The notes under the pieces are model-generated. The model saw only the letters and a list, made by a program, of their open reading frames with translations. It was not told the origin of the DNA and made no database searches. A stretch of 50,641 nt of DNA from Candidatus Cibiobacter qucibialis. Its GTDB lineage: Bacteria; Bacillota; Clostridia; Oscillospirales; Ruminococcaceae. Numbering within the stretch: position 1 is the stretch's first letter; each line of letters begins with the position of its first letter. A program made the position numbers and the translations under genes. The DNA lies in NCBI GenBank assembly GCA_004000625.1, contig SAUS01000009.1:1-50641 (forward strand), given 5' to 3'. Shown in pieces: positions 34,812-42,610 of the stretch.

Positions 34812-36419
34812 TTACTTTAACGAATGGCAGTAGCCCATCAAAACCGGGAACGGCGTGCCATCGGCAATCATCTTGCGCACTTCGGCCTCCTTTTCCGGGG
34901 GCACAAGGCCGCGTACCCGCGCCCACAGCATTTCAGGGGTAAAGCGCTCGTCCAGCTCAAAGGGCACGATATCATCGGTGGCTTCCAGCCATTTCAGCAT
35001 CTTGCGCTGCATATCCACCACCACGGGGGCAAGGCTTTCATCATCAATGCGGTTGGTGGTCTCCTGCGGGTCGGCCTGCAGATCATATAACTCATCTTTG
35101 CCTACCGTACGGCTGATGTACTTGTACCGCTCATCGCGCATCATAATGCCCTTGGCGTGGGCATCGTCCTCGCTTTGAGCTTTCATCTTGGGCCAGTAGA
35201 CCGTTGTGGTCGGGGCGCCTTTGCCGTTCTTGCTGTTGCGGTGATATTCATCGCAGTGGGTTTCGCCCGGCTGGCGGCCGCCTTCGCAGAAAACGTAATC
35301 CCGCACTTTGGCGCTGCGGTCCGCCAACACGGGGCGCAGGCTGTGGCCAAAGTGGGTGTGGGTGGGCTGCACGCCCGCCAGATCCATCGCCGTGGCGTAA
35401 AAATCCACCAACTCCACCATGCTGTTGCTGATGCCGGGGTCCAGTGGAATATCTTTCGGCGGCTTGATCAGCAGCGGCACGCGGGTCAGGCAATCCTCAA
35501 AGCAGTTCTGCGCCTTTTCCGGCAGGTCAAAATCGCCGGTAAAATCGCCGTGGTCGCTCAGGAAGAAGATGGCGCAGTCATCGTAAATGCCCTCTTCTTT
35601 CAAAGCTTCAACCAACTTGCCGAACTGGACATCGATCTTCATGCACATGCCAAGATATACGGCGCGCAATTCGTCCCAGTCGGCATCAGTAAAGTCCTGC
35701 ATTCCGGCATACTTGCGGATCTCCGATTCCATCAGGGGCTTGCCGGTGCAGTCATCTGCATGGACCCGCTTGGGCAGCTTGGCACGGTCAATGGCGGAAA
35801 AATACGGTTCCTCCACCCGGTACGGCGTGTGGGGATAAATCAAGCCCAGAAACATACAGAGCGGTTGGTCGGCCGGGCGGTTATGGATGCGCTCGATAGC
35901 GGCATCCACTACTTCGTCATCGCCGTTATAGTTCTTGCCCTCGGCGTTGCATTTCAGCTGGCCCTCATAATGGGAGTAATAATATTTGTTGCCGGGCTCC
36001 CCGCGCTGGTCGGGGTTCACATTACCGGGACCCTGCTTTTTCTGGCCGCTGTAATAAATTTCGGTCGCATGGCTTTCCGTCCAGCCGGGGATCTGGCCTG
36101 CGGTCAGGTCGTTGCGGTCGTTCATCCAGACGTAATAACCGGCCTCTTTCAGCTCTTTCAGCATGCTGGTCTCACCGGGGCGCAGCAGGTGGCTCATGGT
36201 GCGGTGGCCGCGCACATGGGGATATAGGCCGGTAAAAAAGCTGCACCGGCTGGGCACGCAGACAGGGTTCTGGCAGTATGCCTGCCCAAAGGACACCGCC
36301 TCATGGGCCGCAAAGGCATCCAGATTAGGGGTGATGGATGCCGGGTTGCCCAGGTGGGCCAGCGCATCGCCGCGCATTTCATCCGGGTTAAAAATAATGA
36401 TGTGTGGTTGCTTTGCCAT
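34812..36419 (-). CDS. Cys-type sulfatase (S1 family), first
   Basis: A 535-residue sulfatase that hydrolyses sulfate esters. The maturation motif CVPSRCSFFTG starts at Cys54, the residue converted to formylglycine. Metal ligands are expected at NPDEMR (Asp13) and in the later SDHGDFTGD segment. There is no signal peptide, so it works in the cytoplasm and its sulfated sugar must be imported. Cys-type sulfatases in anaerobes need the radical-SAM maturase, encoded at 40691 in this window. The start is supported by AAGGAGG. A second sulfatase gene precedes it on the same strand, 41 bases away, so they form an operon. Confidence 0.92.
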   Translation of the reverse strand: MAKQPHIIIFNPDEMRGDALAHLGNPASITPNLDAFAAHEAVSFGQAYCQNPVCVPSRCSFFTGLYPHVRGHRTMSHLLRPGETSMLKELKEAGYYVWMNDRNDLTAGQIPGWTESHATEIYYSGQKKQGPGNVNPDQRGEPGNKYYYSHYEGQLKCNAEGKNYNGDDEVVDAAIERIHNRPADQPLCMFLGLIYPHTPYRVEEPYFSAIDRAKLPKRVHADDCTGKPLMESEIRKYAGMQDFTDADWDELRAVYLGMCMKIDVQFGKLVEALKEEGIYDDCAIFFLSDHGDFTGDFDLPEKAQNCFEDCLTRVPLLIKPPKDIPLDPGISNSMVELVDFYATAMDLAGVQPTHTHFGHSLRPVLADRSAKVRDYVFCEGGRQPGETHCDEYHRNSKNGKGAPTTTVYWPKMKAQSEDDAHAKGIMMRDERYKYISRTVGKDELYDLQADPQETTNRIDDESLAPVVVDMQRKMLKWLEATDDIVPFELDERFTPEMLWARVRGLVPPEKEAEVRKMIADGTPFPVLMGYCHSLK

Positions 36420-36460
36420 ACAAACCTCCTTGTTTCAGGCCCAAGCCTGCAGGGTGGGAT

Positions 36461-37972
36461 TTACTTGTTCAGTTCGCCCTTGTGGCGGCGGCGCAGCTCT
36501 TCGGCACAATCGCCGCGGCCGGTATCTTCCAGGCGCTTGCAGTAATCTTTCAGGTAGCCGCGGCAGTGGAAGGGGCCGCCCTCGGCAATGACGTTCCACA
36601 GCGGGTCCTCGTGATAGTTATAAATGTTGCTCAGCATGTTGTCGGCTACCCAGTGTTCCAGGTACCACGCAGCGCGCCAACACAACTCCGGCTTTTCTTC
36701 GGCCAGGTCGTGGATTTCATGCGGGTCCTCCTTCACGTTGAACAGCTCCTCGCCCGGGGTCAGGTGGTAGCCGTCGTGATAGGTGCGGATGTACATATAA
36801 TCGCCAAAGCGCACACTGCGCTGGCAGACATGAGCGCACTGGCTGACGACCAGATGATCGCGGCCGCCGTCCTGGCCGGTGCGCACACAGTCAGCGTAGC
36901 TTTCACCATCATACACCACCGGGTTGGGATTGCCAACCACCGGGTTGCAGGTGAAGGGCGGAACGCCGCCCAGCAGGTCTACCAGGGTGGGCAGCAAGTC
37001 CAGATTGTAATGGAAGCCATGGGATACGGTGTTCTTGGCGCAGCCGGGCCACTTGATGATAAGGGGAATGTGGGTGGTGATGTAGTCGGCCTCGCCGTGT
37101 TCGCAATAGCTGCCCATCTCGCCCAGATCCTCGCCGTGGTCAGAGCTGATAATGATGGCCATATCGTCATAAATTCCCTGCTCGCGCAGCTTGTCAAACA
37201 GCAGGCCCAGCTGCTTGTCCGCGTACCAGATGCCGGTATCATATTCATCGATCATATGGCGGAAATCATCGGTGTTCTTGATCTCCACCGGCTGGCGCGG
37301 GGTAGCGGGGTTGGGCTTGTTGTCATAGCCGGTCACTTCGCAGGCAGAATGTCCGCCCGGCTTGGTGGCACGATGCTTATCCAGAATCTCCTGGGTCATC
37401 CAGGGGTCAGGCAGCGGGGCATCTTTGAACGGCTCGCCATACTCGGTCGGGGTACGGTACGGGATGTGCGGGTCCCACACATGCACATGCAGGAACCAGT
37501 CTTTGGTATCGCGCTTGCGGTCCAGCCAGTCCAGCGCTACAGGGATCACCTCGTGGGCAGGTTCCAGGCCGCGCTTGCCGATGTTGTAGGTTTCGTCAAA
37601 GCCGCCGTTGAACCACCACGCTGCGTGGCGGTCCGAGAAGCTGCTGATGCTGGCGGTTTTCATGCCCGCGCGGCGCAGTACGGCGGGCAGGTTGTAGCGG
37701 CCATTGAAATCGGCCATGCCGCGGTTGCGGCCCTCCCAACGCATTTCAGCGTTCACTCCGCCGTGGCCTACGCAGCCGGTGTGGATACCAAACCGGCCGG
37801 TCATCAAAGCGGCGCGGCTAGGCAGGCAGGGAGCATCGGAACAATATACATCGGTAAAGCGCACAGAATCTTCGGCCACTTTATCAATATTGGTGCTGGT
37901 GGCACGCGGATAACCATAGCAGCCCAGGTGGTCTGGGCGCAGGGTGTCGATATCTACATACAAAATCCTCAT
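36461..37972 (-). CDS. Cys-type sulfatase (S1 family), second
   Basis: A 503-residue sulfatase with formylglycine precursor Cys49 in CLPSRAALMTG, metal-binding Asp7 and Asp9 at the N-terminus (YVDIDTLRPD) and SSDHGEDLGE in the C-terminal half. It is only distantly similar to the first sulfatase, so the two should remove different sulfate groups. No secretion signal is present. The ribosome site is weak (AAAGGGA). Upstream lie a perfect 24-base palindrome and the cut-off tail of a former neighbour gene, suggesting the operon was once longer. Confidence 0.92.
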   Translation of the reverse strand: MRILYVDIDTLRPDHLGCYGYPRATSTNIDKVAEDSVRFTDVYCSDAPCLPSRAALMTGRFGIHTGCVGHGGVNAEMRWEGRNRGMADFNGRYNLPAVLRRAGMKTASISSFSDRHAAWWFNGGFDETYNIGKRGLEPAHEVIPVALDWLDRKRDTKDWFLHVHVWDPHIPYRTPTEYGEPFKDAPLPDPWMTQEILDKHRATKPGGHSACEVTGYDNKPNPATPRQPVEIKNTDDFRHMIDEYDTGIWYADKQLGLLFDKLREQGIYDDMAIIISSDHGEDLGEMGSYCEHGEADYITTHIPLIIKWPGCAKNTVSHGFHYNLDLLPTLVDLLGGVPPFTCNPVVGNPNPVVYDGESYADCVRTGQDGGRDHLVVSQCAHVCQRSVRFGDYMYIRTYHDGYHLTPGEELFNVKEDPHEIHDLAEEKPELCWRAAWYLEHWVADNMLSNIYNYHEDPLWNVIAEGGPFHCRGYLKDYCKRLEDTGRGDCAEELRRRHKGELNK

Positions 37973-38014
37973 GGCAATATCCCTTTCTACTCTTATTACC
38001 TATTATAAAGTATA

Positions 38015-38038
38015 GCGGCGGGAAAGCTTTCCCGCCGC
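38015..38038. terminator. Perfect 24-base palindrome
   Basis: GCGGCGGGAAAG and its exact complement meet without a loop between the sulfatase start and the truncated gene tail. It is followed by a second stem (AAAGTCGG / CCGACTTT, 38042-38074). One or both probably ended the lost upstream gene. Confidence 0.5.
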
Positions 38039-38109
38039 CAGAAAGTCGGTTGTGATTATCGAAAATCCGACTTTATGTTTTCAGCAAAAACGGGGTTGGC
38101 TGCGGCTCA

Positions 38110-38195
38110 TCAGCCCATCATGGATTTCAGGGTCTCAAAGTCCAGTGTGCCAAGATAGGTGTTGATCTCTTCTGCGGTCAGATCGGGGTTCACGA
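38110..38195 (-). pseudogene. 3' tail of a gene cut by IS630
   Basis: On the - strand about 28 codons read as a convincing protein end (NPDLTAEEINTYLG, then FETLKSMMG and TGA). The frame stops making sense exactly where transposase-like sequence begins (about 38195). The parent gene is not identifiable from this tail. Confidence 0.55.
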
Positions 38196-38732
38196 TTCAA
38201 GGCAAGTGACCTTATGTTTCTGGATGAAAGCAGATGCAATACGGATATGACAAGGCGGTATGCCTATTCGCTTGGAGGAAGCAGAGCTGTTGATTCCGCA
38301 CCACTTTCCAAGCCCAAGAACACGACCATTCTGTCATCGATTCAGTTGGATGGGACACTACGCTATACGACTTTCTCAAGCGGAACGACTGTGGAGAGGT
38401 TTAAGCGGTATCTGAAAACTGATTTGCTGCCTCATCTGAACGGAAATTCTGTTCTCATAATGGATAATATGAAGTCGCACCATGCAAAGGCAGTAAAAAA
38501 ATTGCTGGACAGCTCGGAGATTCGATACATTTATCTTCCACCATATAGTCCTGATCTGAATCCTATTGAAAAGCTCTGGTCGAAGGTGAAGGCTTTCCTT
38601 CGTAAATTCAAGGCGAGGACGCTGGATGCTCTTCCAAATGCGATTCAGAATGCTTTTCACTCTGTGACTATCTCTGATTGTTCCGGCTGGTTCCGCTTCT
38701 GCGGATATGCGCTTTAATTTTGAAAATTGCTA
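38193..38732 (+). mobile_element. IS630-family element, 5'-truncated
   Basis: The frame 38214-38717 (continuing upstream without a start to about 38193) encodes the DDE half of an IS630/Tc1-type transposase: FLDES, IMDNMKSHH and NPIEKLWSKVK give the D, D and E positions. The N-terminal helix-turn-helix half and the left end of the element are missing, so it should be inactive. The right end is probably TTTTGAAAATTGCTATA, since the fragment at 42021-42194 stops at the same bases. Confidence 0.85.
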
Positions 38733-38779
38733 TAAACAGAGCCTGACGGCAGCGCTGTAACCCAAAAAGGAGAACCACC

Positions 38780-39342
38780 ATGGATATGAACCGTTTGCGG
38801 ACAAACTGGATCTGGCTGCCAAATTGGATACCGGAAGATGACAGCGATGCCCGCATTGTATATTTCCGCAAGGAAATGATGGTGGACGACGCATTGCCCG
38901 CCAAAAAAGCGATCAAGATCACCGCGGATTCCCGCTATAAGCTGTATATAAACGGGAAGTTTGTTCAGGAGGGGCCACAGAAGCCCCTGGATCAGAAAGA
39001 ATGGTTTGTTGATACTGCCAATGCTGCGCCCTACCTTGTGCCGGGGGCAAACGTTGTGGCGATTGAGGTGCTGCGCTTTGCGGCAAGCCAGAATGATTCC
39101 CTGTACCGCACCAATACCCCCTGCCTGTACATTGAGGACTGCACGGCTGATAACCCTTCCTTTGCCGGGAAAAAACGGCTGGAAATGCACCATAAACCGT
39201 GAAATTGCCATTGTAGGGGAAGCGGGCCGCCCTGCGCCGATCCACGCGCAGGAAAATGTCCATGCCACAGAATTTTTTGCGGGGTGGAAACTGCCCGGAT
39301 ACCCTGCCAGATGGGGTTGCCTATGAGAACGAAGAGGTGTGA
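38780..39342 (+). pseudogene. Broken alpha-L-rhamnosidase-like gene
   Basis: After an AAAGGAG site the first 130 codons encode the N-terminal beta domain of a GH78-type alpha-L-rhamnosidase (WIWLPNW, then YKLYINGKFVQEGP). The frame shifts at a run of six A (about 39169-39174). In the other frame homology-like sequence continues (NGWKCTINREIA, then HATEFFAGWKLPGY). A further jump leads to a natural-looking end (LPDGVAYENEEV and TGA at 39340). A full-length GH78 would be about 900 residues, so most of the gene has been deleted. Confidence 0.75.
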
Positions 39343-39367
39343 AAAAAGGCTATAGTATAAGAACAGC

Positions 39368-39399
39368 AAAAAGCATATGCTGAACGGCATATGCTTTTT
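39368..39399. terminator. Bidirectional terminator
   Basis: AAAAAGCATATGC and GCATATGCTTTTT form a perfect stem with A- and T-runs on both sides, just after the broken rhamnosidase gene. Confidence 0.8.
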
Positions 39400-39407
39400 G
39401 TGTTTTT

Positions 39408-39490
39408 AACAGATTGGGCCGCCGAAACGGTTAGTGATGTCATAGACATCAGCATAAAAGTCAGCAACAGGCAGAGCCTTGTTTATGACG
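39408..39490 (-). pseudogene. Possible gene tail
   Basis: On the - strand about 27 codons read plausibly as a protein end (NKALPVADFYADVYDI, then NRFGGPIC and TAA). Upstream, the frame is disturbed near a T-run and a run of ten C (39530-39539). The parent is unknown. The rest of 39400-39609 shows no gene. Confidence 0.35.
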
Positions 39491-39609
39491 CAAAAAATTG
39501 CGCCCCTGCACGGCGGCAGCAGAACCGTACCCCCCCCCCGGCCATGACAGCTGTTTTACTGTCTGCCTGACATAAAAAGCAAAGAACCCGATATTGAAAA
39601 TAACGAACA

Positions 39610-39641
39610 CAGGGCCCAGTACAACCACGCACCGGGCCCTG
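39610..39641 (-). terminator. Terminator after the TauE/SafE gene
   Basis: An imperfect stem with CAGGGCCCGGTGC on the - strand, the same word as the terminators at 29174 and 41894 and in the same position relative to the arm repeat (39650-39708). Confidence 0.55.
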
Positions 39642-39716
39642 CCGTATCTCAAATTCCTAATTACTCATTCCTAATTTCTAATTGAGATAACTCCTCCTTC
39701 CTGTCTTCCAACGAAC
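39642..39716. repeat. Arm repeat after the TauE/SafE gene
   Basis: Pyrimidine words on the + strand (CAAATTCCTAATTACTCATT and so on, 39650-39708), which is the purine form when read along the TauE/SafE transcript after its stop codon. Confidence 0.5.
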
Positions 39717-39717
39717 C

Positions 39718-40509
39718 TCAAACGCCCATATAATGCACTGCATTGTAAATGCTGATCAAAATAATAATGCCCATCAATACCAGGAACAGCTTGTCCACGG
39801 CACGGCTGCTCATCCGCTTGTTCAGCGTGCGGCCGGCAATGCCGCCGCCGATGCCGCCGGCAATCATCAAAACCAGGGCGGGCAGGGTGAACTCCGGCAC
39901 GCTGTGGGTGATAAGGGTGGTCAGCAGGCTGGTGATCTGGCTGAACAGAATGATGTACAGACTGTTCTGCGCTGCGGTCTTGGTTTCCATGCTGAAAAAG
40001 TAGAACAGCACAACCAGATTGATGGGGCCGCCGCCAATGCCCAAAAAGCTGGACATCAGCCCCAGCACCAGGCCAATGATAACGCAGAATGCCGGGTTGG
40101 TAATATGCTTGCCCTGGATGCGCGCCTTGAACAAGGTGTACACAAAAGTGCCAATGGTGATAATGGCCAGGCAGATCGACTGTACCACGCCAACCGTGTT
40201 GGGGTTGGGGAACATGCCCGCAATGGTGCTGAACAGCTGTTTGCCCACAACGCCGCCCACTGCGGCACCAATGGCCAGCGGGGTGCCGGTGCGGAAATCC
40301 ACCCGGTTATCGCCAGCGGCAATGTTTTTGCCCACGGTGTAGCAGCTCATGGAAAGCACGGTGCACCCCGAAAGAAAACTGATGGTTGCCACGCTGGCAA
40401 GGCCCAGCATATCCAGCACCGGCTTGATGATAACACCGCCGCCAATGCCGCAGATCGCCCCCGCAATGGACGCAAAAAAACTGACACAGAAAAACAAGAT
40501 TGAACTCAT
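39718..40509 (-). CDS. TauE/SafE-family anion exporter
   Basis: An integral membrane protein of 263 residues with about eight helices and the two family motifs CGIGGGVIIKP and LGIGGGPINLV. The family exports sulfite, sulfate, sulfoacetate and related anions. The ATG at 40509 follows AGGAGG; the longer frame to 40740 runs back over the promoter of the divergent maturase gene. It shares a promoter region with the sulfatase maturase and lies close to two sulfatases, so export of sulfate released in the cytoplasm is an attractive role. Confidence 0.85.
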   Translation of the reverse strand: MSSILFFCVSFFASIAGAICGIGGGVIIKPVLDMLGLASVATISFLSGCTVLSMSCYTVGKNIAAGDNRVDFRTGTPLAIGAAVGGVVGKQLFSTIAGMFPNPNTVGVVQSICLAIITIGTFVYTLFKARIQGKHITNPAFCVIIGLVLGLMSSFLGIGGGPINLVVLFYFFSMETKTAAQNSLYIILFSQITSLLTTLITHSVPEFTLPALVLMIAGGIGGGIAGRTLNKRMSSRAVDKLFLVLMGIIILISIYNAVHYMGV

Positions 40510-40598
40510 GCGTCTTTTCCTCCTCCGGTACGTTGATTTTGATAAGTTCATCATACCGTTTTGGAAGAACGCCAAACTACCATAAATAAGAGCATTAG

Positions 40599-40614
40599 TG
40601 TCGAAAAATCGACA
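40599..40614. promoter_or_regulatory. Palindrome TGTCGA-AAAA-TCGACA
   Basis: Perfect 6-base arms between the divergent exporter and maturase genes, about 17 bases upstream of the maturase -35. This is a likely operator that could control both genes. Confidence 0.5.
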
Positions 40615-40630
40615 AGCATGCTCTGCAGCC

Positions 40631-40660
40631 TTGAGGAAAAACAGTATTTTGTGGTATAGT
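40631..40660 (+). promoter_or_regulatory. Predicted promoter of the sulfatase maturase
   Basis: TTGAGG (40631-40636), an 18-base spacer and TATAGT (40655-40660), about 30 bases before the ATG. Confidence 0.55.
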
Positions 40661-40690
40661 TTATCTGTAAAAATCCACCGGGGGTACACA

Positions 40691-41818
40691 ATGCAAAACC
40701 TGAACTTTTTGATCAAGCCTGCATCCAGCCAGTGCAACATGCGCTGCCGCTACTGCTTTTATGCTGATGAAGCCGCCGTGCGCTGCGGCCAGAGCGCCGC
40801 AGGCATGACCCGCCCCGAAGCCGAAACATTGATTTGCTCTGCCTTTGCCGCCGCGGAACCCGGCGCACAGGTCAGTTTTTCGTTCCAGGGCGGTGAGCCA
40901 ACGTTGGCCGGACTGGACTTTTTCCGCTTTTTTATGGCCAAAGCCGCCGAGCTGCGCCCGGCCAGGGTGCACATCAATTATGCGCTGCAAACCAACGGCC
41001 TTGTGCTGAATGATGAATGGGCTGAGTTTCTGGCTGCCAACCAGGTTCTGGTGGGCATCTCACTGGATGGAACCAAGGAGCTGCACGATAATACCCGCCT
41101 GGACGCCAAGGGGAAGGGCACCTGGAACCGTGTAACCGCGGCATTGCATGTTTTGCAAAAGCATGACGTAGAAGTAAACCTGCTGTGCGTGGTCAACCGC
41201 GCGGTGGCCCGCAGCCCGCAAAAAGTCTATGCTTCGCTGAAAAAACTTGGCGTCCGGCATTTGCAGTTCATTGCCTGCCTGGATCCCCTTGAGGGCGAGC
41301 GTGGTGCGCAGCCCTGGGCACTGACGCCGGAAGCATACGGTAAGTTCCTGTGCGGCCTGTTTGACGTTTACTACCGTGACTGGGTCAACGGCGACTACAC
41401 CAGTGTGCGTCTGTTTGACGATTACATCCACATGGCGATGGGCATGCCTGCAGGCACCTGTGCCACCTCTGGCAGCTGCGGCGCTTATTTTGTGGTGGAG
41501 GGCGACGGCACGGTGTACCCCTGTGACTTTTACTGCCTGGACGAATGGAAGATGGGCCGCATTGGAGAGCAGAGCATCCCGGAGCTGGCCAACAGCGAAA
41601 AAGCCCGCCTGTTTTTGCAGCAGGGCGAGCGCAAACCCGATGCCTGCGCCGACTGTCGCTGGTACAGCCTGTGCCACGGCGGCTGCAAGCGCGACTGGGT
41701 GGAGAACGATGGCAAGCTGGAAAACTACTCCTGCCTTGCGTTCAAGGAATTTTTTGCCTATGCCGAAAGCCGGATTTTGGAGATCGCACGGGCGGAAGCG
41801 GAATACTATCGGAGGTAG
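40691..41818 (+). CDS. Anaerobic sulfatase-maturating radical SAM enzyme (anSME)
   Basis: A 375-residue radical SAM/SPASM enzyme that oxidises the motif Cys (or Ser) of sulfatases to C-alpha-formylglycine. The AdoMet cluster is bound by Cys15, Cys19 and Cys22 in CNMRCRYC. The C-terminal SPASM region holds CATSGSC, YPCDFYC, CADCRWYSLCHGGC and a last Cys (SCLAF), the eight-cysteine pattern for two auxiliary [4Fe-4S] clusters. Both sulfatases in the window have the Cys motif. The ATG at 40691 follows a GGGGG site; the upstream frame covers the promoter. The pairing with a TauE/SafE exporter suggests a sulfated-glycan module. Confidence 0.92.
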   Translation: MQNLNFLIKPASSQCNMRCRYCFYADEAAVRCGQSAAGMTRPEAETLICSAFAAAEPGAQVSFSFQGGEPTLAGLDFFRFFMAKAAELRPARVHINYALQTNGLVLNDEWAEFLAANQVLVGISLDGTKELHDNTRLDAKGKGTWNRVTAALHVLQKHDVEVNLLCVVNRAVARSPQKVYASLKKLGVRHLQFIACLDPLEGERGAQPWALTPEAYGKFLCGLFDVYYRDWVNGDYTSVRLFDDYIHMAMGMPAGTCATSGSCGAYFVVEGDGTVYPCDFYCLDEWKMGRIGEQSIPELANSEKARLFLQQGERKPDACADCRWYSLCHGGCKRDWVENDGKLENYSCLAFKEFFAYAESRILEIARAEAEYYRR

Positions 41819-41893
41819 GAAGTAGGAGCTTTGGTGGCGAGTGAAAGCACGGCGAGAAAAAATTAAGAATGAGTAATTAGAAATTTGAAATAG
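41819..41893. repeat. Purine arm after the maturase gene
   Basis: GGTAGGAAGTAGGAG words (41811-41828) and AATTAAGAATGAGTAATTAG words (41860-41890), complementary in type to the arm at 39650-39708. The exporter and maturase genes are thus bracketed by inverted arms. Confidence 0.55.
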
Positions 41894-41933
41894 AGCAGGG
41901 CCTGATGCGTAATGGCATCGGGCCCTGTTTTTA
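41894..41933 (+). terminator. Terminator of the maturase gene
   Basis: GCAGGGCCTGATGC and GCATCGGGCCCTGT form a 14-base stem (two mismatches or G-T pairs), followed by TTTTTATT. Confidence 0.85.
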
Positions 41934-41952
41934 TTATAGATAAACATAGATA

Positions 41953-42009
41953 AACAACAATCGCCTTTCCTTATGCTTTACCTAAAGCACAGGAAAGGCG
42001 GTCGTTGTT
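41953..42009. other. Long stem-loop without T-run
   Basis: AACAACAATCGCCTTTCCT and AGGAAAGGCGGTCGTTGTT pair over about 19 bases with one mismatch or bulge around a 19-base loop. No T-run follows on the + strand. It adjoins an IS630 fragment and may be an end of a former mobile element or a bidirectional terminator. Confidence 0.45.
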
Positions 42010-42020
42010 AAATAAGCGTA

Positions 42021-42194
42021 TCCTATTGAAAAGCTCTGGTCGAAGGTGAAGTCTTTCCTTCGTAAATTCAAGGCACGGACCCTGGATGCTCTTCCGAACG
42101 CGATACGATGTGCTTTTCAGACAGTTTCGCCTTCTGACTGCTCAGGCTGGTTCCATTCCTGCGGCTATTCGCCTTATTTTTGAAAATTGCTATA
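42021..42194 (+). mobile_element. IS630 remnant, 3' end only
   Basis: About 170 bases match the end of the IS630 copy at 38561-38732 (NPIEKLWS region to the right end), with several substitutions and a frame change near the C-terminus. Nothing of the front of the transposase remains. Confidence 0.8.
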
Positions 42195-42480
42195 AGCTGA
42201 ACAACATCCTGTACATACACACCCTCGATAGTTGCTCTGTACCAAGGATGCTCCCACTCGGATACAATTCCAATCATATCAGTTTCCTGCAGGCGCGCCA
42301 CAAGACTGTCAGAGTCAATAAGTCTTACGGGAAGTCCTGCACGGCGCAAACCAAGGAAAAACTCAATGGTTTCGGGACTACCGCCATCAGGACTCTCGGT
42401 AGCAGTATCAATATCAGCTAAAGTCAGGCGGCATGTCATCTGTACCGTCTGACGATCGAAATCCTCCCTACTTGAATATT
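42195..42480 (-). pseudogene. Gene fragment interrupted by IS630
   Basis: On the - strand the frame from about 42480 to 42196 has coding character without a start or natural stop: TCRLTLADIDTATESPDGG, then ETIEFFLGLRRAG, EWEHPWYRATIEG, and then it runs into the IS remnant. The parent family is not recognised. It is probably an internal piece of a gene that lost both ends. Confidence 0.45.
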
Positions 42481-42497
42481 TAAAGTGTTGACTGCTC

Positions 42498-42526
42498 TTG
42501 TGCCGGATTGGCTTTTATTGTATAAT
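42498..42526 (+). promoter_or_regulatory. Predicted promoter of the anion transporter
   Basis: TTGTGC (42498-42503), a 17-base spacer and a perfect TATAAT (42521-42526). Confidence 0.45.
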
Positions 42527-42610
42527 AATGTGACTAATTTCAAGCATTGGTTTGCTGTCGTATGCGGCATAGCATTTGAAATTGAAAATTACGGAAAAGA
42601 GCTTCCTGCC

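Noticed and set aside
36404..38008. 534-codon frame opposite the second sulfatase
   Set aside because: The sulfatase has all family motifs; the opposite frame has none and no start signal.
38193..38732. IS630 remnant as the parent of the MITE family
   Set aside because: Both use TA targets, but the remnant's right end (TTTTGAAAATTGCTATA) does not match the MITE ends.
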